NCBI GenBank assembly: GCA_964017185.1
Contig: OZ024871.1
Coordinates: 4,549,714 to 4,613,713 of the forward strand
DNA: 64,000 nt
Reading direction: 5' to 3'
Source of the DNA: Rugalucina vietnamica
Lineage: Eukaryota > Mollusca > Bivalvia > Lucinida > Lucinidae
The position numbers and the translations under genes were made by a program. Below are positions 38,501 through 49,900 of this stretch, piece after piece (the stretch's first letter is position 1; each line of letters opens with the position of its first letter). The notes beneath the pieces are model-generated. The model made no database searches, was not told the origin of the DNA, and saw only the letters and a list, made by a program, of their open reading frames with translations.

Positions 38501-40879
38501 TCAGATTGAGTAAGAAGCTTATGTGCTTATATGCTTGCCCGATTCCGGACGCAAAGATGGGTCCGAATGAGTAAGGTTGAGAATGATCAAATGTTGTAGA
38601 TCTGCCGTCAGCATGTGTAATACATGTGCACTAAAACGGTACCCTATATCATGACGATATCATTACAAAACCTTATCAAGCAAAATACAGTGTTTTTTTT
38701 TAAGTTGAAAAAAAAAAATGAAAATTTTCAATTCAACAGTTTTGATATTTTCTTATTTGTTCAAAACATAGATTGTGGACACAAGATAGAACGAATACTT
38801 ACAATCTATGTTTTCAGAAGCATAGACAACCTAAGTTGACCTTGTCTTATAATAGGTTAATGTAATCCCTGGGTCATATATAGACTTTGTAGATGCTTCA
38901 TGCCAAGTTTCAAAATCATAGGCCTTTTGGTTCTGAAGAAGAACAATTTTAAAGGTTTTTCAATTTATAGCCATGGCGGCCATTTTGGTCAAGTTACCTT
39001 GACCATTAATACAGACTTTCGTTCCCCTTCCACGAAGTTTGGCTTTGATCGGCCATGCGGTTGCAGAGAAGATGTTTAAATATTATAGTCATATGCATGT
39101 ATATATCCCCCCAGGCAGGAGCTGACAACCACCCGGGTCTTAATGTTTTCATAAAAATAAATCTGCCCATTTGTATTATCATAGCAAGTTTCCACCCTTT
39201 TAATTACATTTAACTAATTTCCCCATTTAAATGCATGGGCGACCTACATGTAAGTTGATCTTACCGTAAAATAGGTCAAGGTCATCCCAGCGAAATGATT
39301 TATACAAACTTTGTAGTGCTTTTAATATTGTTTGATGCTTCATGCCAAGTTACAAAATCATAGGCCTTCTGGTTCTGGAGAAGAAACATTTTAACGGTTT
39401 TTGCTATTTATAGCCAAGGCGGCCATCTTGGTCATGTGACCTGGTCCATTTATGCAAATTTCGTTCCCCATTCCTAAGAATGCTCCGCAAACAGTTTTAA
39501 CTTTGATTGGCCAAGCTGTTTCAGAGAAGAAGATCATGGTAATTGTTGACAGACGACGACGGACGGACGACGGGGTATGGCCATCCTATAAGCTCACCGG
39601 GCTCATGTGAGCTAAAACTAGATATACCCCTGCATACTCAAGTTTTGCTTTATAAAAGCGTTGTTCAATGGGGTAAACATGTCACGGACATGTTATCCTG
39701 ATGAGGATAACAGACCATGCTCGATATTACTTAAAATGTGTCAAAACGTTGTAAGGCGTAGAATAAAAAAAAACTGCACATAAAATTAAAGATCAAGTAA
39801 ATGTTTCAAATCGTAAATCTTGCCATGTTTACATGTAAAAGGAATTCTGTGTGTTCACGAAAAACATGTGAAATGTAGCTAAACAGAACCAATGTACGTA
39901 TATACATGCACCAGTATGTTGAAAGTCACATGGCGATAACAAATAGTTGATAGTTGTTTTCCCACCAACAGTTATCGTCATATGCAGACGGGATCTCGGT
40001 TTATAGTGTCACCATAAAGCCATGGGCAGCATGCGCGGATCCAGAAATTTTCATGAGAGGGGGTCCAACGAAAATGGTAATTTTTGGTCACAGACGAGGG
40101 GGGTCCAACCCCCCAAAAATCCCGAAATTACCTTTTTTTAGGTAAAATTTTCAAATTCCAGGGGGGGTCCGGACCCCCGGTCCCCCCCTCTGGATCCGCG
40201 CATGGGCAGCTCAGAATTGAACAAGCGATCCCTAGTTATACACACCAGTGTCAAAAAATATTATTCTGCACTGGAAGCTGTTTTATTCGCGCCAAGCATT
40301 TGTAAGGCCGACTCGCGTTGAACGCGTAATGTATCTTTAATGGCAATCATGACAGTTGATGATGCGATTTTGTAAACATGTCGTGTCAAAGGCCACTTCT
40401 GGTTCATTGTTCAATTAGAATCAGAAAGTTAAACGGGAAGACAACAATAATCATTGTTACCATTGCATATGATAACATTGTTTACGATTTATATGTTTAA
40501 TTGCTGTCTGGATTTCTTTATTTTTGCATTTTACCAATGCATATAGGTTTTAAGTTTTTATTTATTTTATTTTTTTTGTTTTGTCCCAGTCAACATTTTT
40601 TTCAGTCATGTTGGGACGGAGCCAACGCTTCCTGGGTTTAACCAGTTAGTAAGGATTTAATGTGTCTTGCTCAAGGACACAACACGGCTGGCGCCTGTGG
40701 GGATCGAACCCAGGACCTCTCAGGAGTCAGACGCCCTACCACTACGCCACCGCGCTCCCTAATAATTTTTTACCAGTCTTATATCAACTACATGTACGTA
40801 TTTATTCTCGACATGTGATTTTACGAATTGACTGACTGAACCACTGCGACATGAAGTCATCTACGGAACTTGCGTGCGT

Positions 40880-40918
<39 letters not shown>

Positions 40919-43900
40919 CGCATAAAGAATATTGTCGTCCTGTTTTAGGGTAAGCAAGATACGTTATGAAAAAACGAACTGTATGTTTCTCAGTCTATAA
41001 ACATTCATTTTCTTGAAAATGATACTGTTTTAGTTTGAAGTTTAATTATACTCGTATTTATTTGAATTCACCCAGATAAACATCACGCATAGTTCAAGAG
41101 AATAAAGAAGGATCAGAAAGAAAGCCTTTGGCTTGGAAAAAACATCCCAAAAATCGTAATTATCGCATTCAAAATGCTGAAATACTGTGGAAGGTCTACA
41201 AAACCTCAACTTATTTCTATGTCTATGCAAAATGTAGCTAGGATATCGCACTTATGACTTGCAGATGATTGTCTAATGGACTCAAAACGAAACATCAACC
41301 GTATAAATAACATCAAGATTTTCGAGTATCTGTTTGAAGTACATGTATAAACATGCCAAAATAAATTATGTTCTCTCACGAGACAGCACGTGGAACTGTA
41401 GGTCTTACACCTAATAAATATACATATATCTTTACATGTACACTATACAGTGTACTGTTTGAGTTAGTGCCTACGTCCGCGGAAAACATTTTTAAGTCGT
41501 TCAGTGTGGCTATCCTTATCCTAGCCACATTATGCCTGTACAAGCCTTCAGTATATTCATATTTTCATGTCTCCCAGAAAGAAATATTGACGCGAGGATA
41601 GATCAGCTCTTATACCAAAAATACGATCGAGCTCCCAATACAAGAGAAAACATACATGTGGGCTGCCGTCTCAAACTTCAATTCCTTTACGATTTAAGAA
41701 TTTAATGTAGTAGGGCATTTCATGATTCTTGCATTTGCCAAAAATATAATCAGCTGATAATATATGTTTTATTTCCAAAGCTTTTTTGTCACAAGAGAGA
41801 CAAATAAAGAAAAGAAAAAAGTGATGCGTCCGGGACTCGAACCCAGCACCTTTCGCTTTCAATTCCAAGCACGCTAGCTACTGAGCTACAGAGCTAGACG
41901 TCCTACGCTATAGCATTTATTGCATGTCTTATTTAATTCGTCTTCGTCGGGCTATTGGTAGTTTTGACTAAGTAATTCTTCATATCGTCCCTCGTCTTCG
42001 TCTCAAATATGCCCTCACGAGTCGTTCCCCATCACACGGAAAGTCATAACCGCAAGCGCCAGCAGCAGTTACGTTCAAAAGTGAAAAATGTCTTATAGCC
42101 TGGTTTAACACTTTAAGAAAGTTAAGAAAAATATACAAAGCTTGAATTTTTCATCTTTTTTTATCATTTAAAGGCCAGAATCCTATCGATAAGACCTTTG
42201 AAAAATGTCAAGATCAACTTCATTTGCAAGAAAATTCAAGTTGCATTTTAATAGACACAATGTTATCCTTGGTTGACAATAATTTTGAGTCATTTATAAT
42301 GTTTTTCTTCCTTTCTCCCCAGAGGTAGCAGTGAATACAACAAGAGTAACCTGAAAGATGCCCTGAAACTCCAGAGAAAGATGGATGCTGACATGGGAGG
42401 TACTGAGATACTGGAGCCACTCAAACATGTGCTGGCAAAGAGTGTTATTAAAGGACATCCCAGACAGGTGAGAGGGTACAGGTGTTAACTTCCTTTTGTA
42501 TCTCGCAAACCAGAAATGCAGATCAGCTGTGTGGCGAGATCATACATCTGACTTTCTCTATTTTTGACTTCTTAATTACGAAACTCCCATGCTTCATCAT
42601 ATGAGGACATCTGGCAGGATCAAAGAAATTAAAAAAGTGCTGTAGCCCAGTGGTTAGATCATCAGACTCCTGGCCCCGAGGTTATAAAACTTTTTTTCAA
42701 GTTCAGCTCAGCTGAGCATGAAATTTCAACTGCTCATGAATGTTGAAATAGTCAGGTTCAAAACTCAAAAACTAGTAATTTATCCTGCTCATAAATGTTA
42801 AAATGCCAACAATTGTTGGCATTTTAACATTTATGAGGAGGATAAATTTTAGTCTCAGCTGAGTTGAGCATGAAAAAAGTTTTATAACCTCGGGCCTGGA
42901 TGCTGAGGTTGGTGGTGCCACCGATGCCAGGTTGTGTCCAAGAGCAAGACACATCAACTTTCTTTCCTATGTACTGGTTACAGTGGCGTTTTTGGACAAA
43001 ACTAAAATTTTGTCCACTGAGATAAACCATGAAACAAACAAAAATTGAACTATACCTGTGATTTCAGCTAATCCTGCTGACAGATGGTGAGGTTAGGAAC
43101 ACAGACAGAGTTATTGCCCTTGTCAAGTCCTACTCTCATAATACTAGGTGAGTTATTGCCCTTGTCAAGTCCTACTCCCATAATACCAGGTGTGGGTTCT
43201 ATTTGTTTTCAAAGTACCATATCCATTCTCTTTATGGAACATGCCGAAATGAGCATTTGCGTAATCACGACTGGCCACTACATTTCATTTCATAGTGCAT
43301 CCAATTCATCAGGAAACAGGTTGATCCTCAGGTCTGGCACATACCTTTCATAAAGATTTGGTCAGAACTATAATTCTGTGATATGTGTTTCTGAATTGAA
43401 TATGTGCTTTCATTTTTATTATCTACATATACATCCAGGGGCCTTGATAGTGTAGGTTGACACTCTTGTCACTTTTGGGATCCTGGAGTTTCAGGGTTTC
43501 CTCACCACCAGTTTTTAACAGCATTACTCCAACAACAGTGCCTTCAAGAATGTGTAAATAAGTTCTAGGAACTTTCGGAGTTGTCAATGTTTAAACTATA
43601 AATAAGCTGCCACCAACAATTTGGGTTTCGGACCAGGCAAACCAGCATATACAGTCACAGAAGCAGGCTGGATGCTTGAGGTTTTGGATTTGAGAAGAAG
43701 AGGGATTGTACTTTCTGTGTAGTGAAAACAAAGGTGCTGATCAGCTTCGTGGTTACTGCGAAGCTTGTCTATGCTTTTGTTTCTGTGTATGCAGATTGTT
43801 GGCTTTCTGATGCGGCAGCCTAAATGTAAATAAGAGAAACTTACCCAAATTGGTATTTCAGAGTATTAACCCTGGGTATTGGTAGTGGTGTGTCAACTTT

Positions 43901-46900
43901 CCTAATCACAGGTGTATTTGTATTGTGATATTTCAGAGTATTCACCCTGGGTATTGGTAGTGATGTGTCTTCTATAATCACAGGTGTATTGTATTGTGAT
44001 ATATTTCAGAGTATTCACCCTGGGTATTGGTAGTGGTGTGTCAACTTCTCTAATCAAAGGTGTATTTGTATTGTGATTTTTCAGAGTATTCAAACTGGGT
44101 ATTGGTAGTGGTGTGTCAACTTCTCTAATCAAAGGTGTATTTGTATTGTGATTTTTCAGAGTATTCAAACTGGGTATTGGTAGTGGTTTGTCAACTTCTC
44201 TAATAACAGGTGTATTTGTATTGTGATATTTCAGAGTATTCACCCTGGGTATTGGTAGTGGTGTGTCAACTTCTCTAATCACAGGTGTATTTGTATTGTG
44301 ATATTTCAGAGTATTCACCCTAGGTATTGGTAGTGGTGTGCCAACTTCTCTAATCACAGGTGTATTTGGGGTATTTGTATTGTGATATTTCAGAGTATTC
44401 ACCCTGGGTAGTGGTAGTGGTGTGTCAACTTCTCTAATCAAAGGTGTATTTGTATTGTGATATTTCAGAGTATTCACCCTGGGTATTGGTAGTGGTGTGT
44501 CAACTTCCCTAATCAAAGGTGTAGCCAGGGCTGGTAACGGGAAAGCTGAGTTTATATCAGATAAGGACAGGATTCAGCCCAAGGTAATCATTTTATTATA
44601 GTTTAAGGGCAGAAATGTTTGGGAGAATTTAATTTTTACAAATCTGTCCAATCCTGAATTCAAGGTTCTCACTAATTTTGTAAACTGAATGCTAGCCTGC
44701 AAATTAAAGCGCTTGTAGGTACATGTATCTCCTAAATAGAAAATTTGCAAAATAAAGGTCACAAAAAATTTCTGAATTTATTGTATTCTTCTAGTTATGT
44801 GAGCAGTGGTAGCTAAGCTACCATAAGAGCCACCTGATGAGAAAGCCAACAATGTGGTTTCAGAGCAGGTTTGACACAAACCAAGTTGAACAAGCACAGA
44901 AGATAGTTAGAGCTGGAAGTTTTGGATTTAGAAAGAAGAGAAACCATACTATCTGTGCAGCCGCTGTAGTGAAAACAAAGGTGCCGATCAGCTGATCTGC
45001 GCTGATCTGCGCCTTTATTTTCACATACTGCAGAACTGGAAATATTCGCGGATATATTAGCGAGGATTTTAAGTTCTCCATAATAAAGAGTCACTACAAA
45101 CTTTAAAGAATACATGGACATTCACTAATACGGAAATAGAAAATTCATGAAATAAAAGTCAAACGAAAATTTCTGAATTTACAGTATGCAGATTGTTGGT
45201 TTTCCATAAGTTGCCCAGATTGATGGCCCATAAGTTGCCCAGAATTTTACCATATCCTTAAAAAATATAGATAAAAAGAAAATGTTCCTTGCAATATTAT
45301 TATGTCATTCAACAATTAAGAGCAGCATAGCATGTCATTCAACAATGAAGAGCAGCAGAGCATGCCACTCAACTATGAAGAGCAGCATAGCATGTCACTC
45401 AATGATGAAGAGCAGCATAACATGTCACTCAACAATGAAGAGCAGCATAGCATGCCATTCAACAATGAAGAGCAGCATAACATGTCATTCAACAATGAAC
45501 AGTAGCATAGCATGTCATTCAACAATGAAGAGTAGCATAGCATGTCACTCAACTATGAAGAGCAGCATAGCATGTCACTCAACAATGAAGAGCAGCATAG
45601 CATGTCATTCAACAATGAAGAGCAGCATAACATGCCATTCAACAATGAAGAGCAGCATAGCATGTCACTCAACAATGAAGAGCATTATAGCATGTCACTC
45701 AACAATGAAGAGCAGCATAGCATGTCATTCAACAATGAAGAGCAGCATAGCATGTCATTCAACAATGAAGAGTATTACAGCATGTCATTCAACAATGAAG
45801 AGCAGCATAGCATATCACTCAACAATGAAGAGCAGCATAGCATGTCACTCAACAATGAAGAGCAGCATAGCATGTCACTCAACAATGAAGAGCAGCATAG
45901 CATGTCTTTCAACAATAAAAAGCAGCATAGCATGTCATTCAACAATGAAGAGCAGCATAGCATGTCACTCAACAATGAAGAGCAGCATAGCATGTCACTC
46001 AACAATGAAGAGCAGCAAAGCATGACACTCAACAATGAAGAGCAGCATAGCATGTCACTCAACAATGAAGAGCAGCATAGCATGTCACTCAACACTGAAG
46101 AGCAGCATAGCATGCCATTCAACAATGAAGAGCAGCATAGCATGTCACTCAACAATGAAGGGCAGCATAGCATGTCATTCAACAATGAAGAGCAGCACAG
46201 CATATCACTCAACAATGAAGAGCAGCACAGCATATCACTCAACAATGAAGAGCAGCAAAGCATATCACTCAACAATGAAGAGCAGCAAAGCATATCACTC
46301 AACAATGAAGAGCAGCAAATCATATCACTCAACAATGAAGAAAAGCATAGATATCATACGGAAAAAAGAAAACAGCAGTCAGTATAACAAAATGTGAATT
46401 ACCGGTATACGAAAAGTATGTCTAAACTTCAGTTATAATTATAGGTGGTATCCCTGCTGAAATGTGCCACCCAGCCATCAATGTCTAACATAGAGTTGAA
46501 GTGGAGCTTGCCTGAGGGTGTGACAGCCGTGCCCATACCCAGCCAGCCCCCGACCTTCATAGGGATAGGAGACAGACTTTGTCTATATACACTGCTTACT
46601 GGAGGACTCAAGGTAGATAATAAAATTTTTGTAATTGCGGACAATTTGTTTCATTAAGAGCAGTCAAAATACTGTAAGGCCATACATAGTCTATACATTA
46701 TCATTTTTAAATCAAAGCCTCATCATTGATATTAATGTAAACAAAGAGAGCAAAGAGCTCTTGGTCATGCTGAAAAATCGATTAAATGTTATTAGCTCGC
46801 TCACAGGTAAGCCTATAGTATAGGGTCAAGATACCCTAGGCGGGGGCCAAGATACCCGGGGAAATTTTGGCCCCCGGGGGCCAAGCTGCCTGCGGGTATC

Positions 46901-49900
46901 TAAGCCCAAGGGGGCCAAGCTGCCCAGGGGCCAAGATAAACTGATACACCTGCGTCCGTTGTCAGTGCGTGTGTGCGTCCATTCACATTTTCAAACTTAA
47001 ATATCTCTAAGACAACGAGGCCAATCATGATCAAATTTTATGTAAAGCATCATTGATAAGGGGGGAAGGTTGCACAAGGTTTTGGGCCAGGTTGGATCAG
47101 AACTCTGGTTTCCATATTAACAGATAGTTCCCATAGACTTACAATGGGAAAAACATAAAAAAATCTTCTTTTCCAAAACCACAAGACCCAGAGCTTTCAT
47201 ATTTTGTATGTAGCAATGTATAAAGGTCCTCTTTATAAATCCTGCCTACTGTGCCCCTGAGGCCCATACAGGCCACGCCACAGGGGCATCATTATCTTTC
47301 ATAGGCTTATAATGGAAATACATGAAAAAATCTGCAACTGGAATGGACCCCAGGGGTTCATCTGCCCCCACCCTGTGGCAATATACATGTATATTACCAT
47401 AATATTCATACATCTCAGAAACCGCTTGGCCAATCAAAGCCAAATTTTATAGGAAGGGGAAACCAATGTGTACATGAAAATCCAGGTCACATGACCAAGT
47501 AGGCCACCATGCCCATATATGGTAAAACCCCCAGCTACTTTTCTTTTGTCCACTTACTGTACTTGTTGACTCTCAGGTTAGTGAGCGTTGCCCATGGGCT
47601 ACTTGTTTTAACGGTAACTGGACAACTAAGCCCATAACAAACTCGGCCCATGACAAATTCGGCCCATAACAAACTCGGCCCATACAAACTCGGCCCATCA
47701 CAAACTCGGCCCATATCTAACTCGGCCTCTATTTATAATACTGATATAAAATGAATTTTATAGTATGATTAAAGGAATAAACGAGCATTTATATACTTGT
47801 ATTTATATATTCTACTTGTAAAACGGTGGTATTTTTATTTGAGAAGGGTTCGAGGACATTAAAAAAGAGTCATGTATTAATTTTAAAACATGAGAAAATT
47901 TTATGAACAGTGTATTTGGATTTTTTTTCTATTTGGAGCAGATCCAGATATGTTTGAAAATCGCGTTTCCTAAAACACATTGCCGACAAAATTGTTATTA
48001 TAGACTTCGGTGGACTTATCTCTTTAGTATGACAGAAAATTAAGTTTTTGTCATGGGCCAAGTTTGTTATGGGCCGAGATGTCCCGGAATCGTTTTAACT
48101 TGTGCAACACTTCCACACATACATCCAGCACACCCTCATTCCTATCCTCACACAGTTTTGGAGTAAAAGAAAGGATCATAAAGCTTTATATGGTTATATT
48201 GCTTAATCTGCTGCTATTTCAGTCATCTGCCAAGTCTTGCAGTGTTACCCTGTCAGGTCAGAGTGAGGGTAAGCCAGTAGACTTCAGAATGGAGTTTGCT
48301 GTACCAACACAGTCCGAGATAAACGAGTCAGCCCCGCTACATCGTCTGGCAGCCAAGACACAGATCAAGATTCTCGAGACAGAGGAATCGGAAGTAGCAA
48401 ATGATGGTCAGTGGCTGAATTTACTCAAAGCATTTGATGCACTGAATGAAGTATAATAGTGCACATAGCAGAGTGTATTAAAGATTCTTGAATAAAAGGC
48501 AAGCTGATGTTTCATAGAAAGTATGTTGCCCCGAATGTTAGACATAACCTGTATCTGTTGCCTTTTAATGTTTTTAACCATTTAGTTGCTTGGTTAACAA
48601 CAGTCTGCTGCATACTATGTACTATTTTGATGCCTTTAGCAGGATGTTGATTAATTATTTATAGTTTTATCTGCTGGAAACTTGTGCAAAGTATTGGCCA
48701 ATCCAAATAGACCATAAAAGTTGAGATTATATGTTGCAACTGGATTTTATTAGCTGCCAAAGTTGATGAAAGTAGAAAAAACCTGAACTTTTCGTAAAAT
48801 CAAAAAATAGGATATTGAAATAAACGTTTGGGATAGCTCTGATAAGTAGAAGCAAGCATATTCTGCTTATTCTATGATTTTTATTCGAAACAGAAACCCC
48901 AAACTATTATTACATTGTATAACTTGAGTTTTTTGCCCTTGAATTTTTTTATGTAGAGAGTGTATTATAATGATTGAGCCGCCGCATGAGAAAACCAACA
49001 ATTTGCAAAAACAAAGGCACAGAACAGCTTCGCGGTAACCTCAAAGGTGATCGGCGCCTTTGTTTTTGCTGCATGGATAGTACAATCCCTCTTCTTCTTA
49101 AATCCGAAATTTCAGGCTTTTAGCTGTCTTCTATGACTGTACAGCCCGGTTTGTGTCAGACCTGGTCAGAACCCAAATTGTTGGTTTTCTCATGCACAGG
49201 CTCAAATACTGTACATTTCAGATGAATTCTTCTACAGACCGGACAGTGATAGGCTGACTGATATCAGAAACAAGATGATACTGGTCAGCAAGAGTGCCAA
49301 CATCGTATCCAAGATGACCGCATTCGTTGCCGTAGATACCGAGGGACAGAAACAGAAGGAGGGGGAGATGGTGAAGAGATCTTGCCCTGTCCCCGTGGCA
49401 ACCAAGGAGTTCACTGAAGCACTACATAGTAGTAGCCTGCAGAGTTGTGGATTGTTTGACGGTGGAGGTTCGGTAAGTATCGTTAATTACAACCCATATA
49501 TGACAAATGGACTTGCCTATCTTTATCACTGGGATGAGTCCACTGTCAGCTTTAGGGGCTTCAGAAGAGATTTTGAACTTTTATTCCATTTTTATATGAA
49601 AATCCTCTAAGCAAACAGAATAAACCCAGATGTGATGCTGTGATCTGCTATTTTACAACTGGGGCTATACTGTTTGCCCATGTCCCATAAAAAGGAGGAC
49701 ATAGGCTTATTTGAGTTTTTGTCTTCAAGACTTTCAACTAGGTCCAGCACAAACTGGGCTGTACAGAAGATAGGTAGTTCTAAGTTTGATTAATAAAATA
49801 AAAAGAGAATGCGTTTTCTGTTCATTTAATTGGCAACTTTATTTTTGCATATCTAAACCGTAGAATTTATAATGAGGTAGCTAATAGTATCATGCTGAAA

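Larger units (their letters stand above)
34536..42108. mobile_element. About 7.5-kb element with long (about 650-bp) terminal inverted repeats filling intron 6
   Basis: The left arm (about 34536-35216) and right arm (about 41480-42108) are inverted copies. Shared landmarks are GACATTTTTCACTTTTGAACG, the GCGCTTGCGGTTA block, GTTTTGACTAAGTAATTCTT, a tRNA-like segment, GGCAAATGCAAGAATCA and AATGTGGCTAGGATAAG. The interior holds SINEs, a nested 1333-bp transposon and other insertions but no recognisable transposase. Exact termini and target duplication could not be fixed. It may alternatively be an inverted segmental duplication. Confidence 0.7.

Noticed and set aside
43902-44516. Minus-strand frame of 204 codons with 25-residue repeats
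   Set aside because: It is the antisense shadow of the 75-bp exon 9 acceptor repeats.
43855-46350. CRISPR-like arrays
   Set aside because: The units are contiguous tandem repeats without unique spacers, in a eukaryotic intron.
45282-46387. Long repetitive open frames (247 and 281 codons on the plus strand, 186 on the minus strand)
   Set aside because: They come from a 30-bp minisatellite in an intron; openness follows from the period being a multiple of three, and no splice signals join them to the flanking exons.
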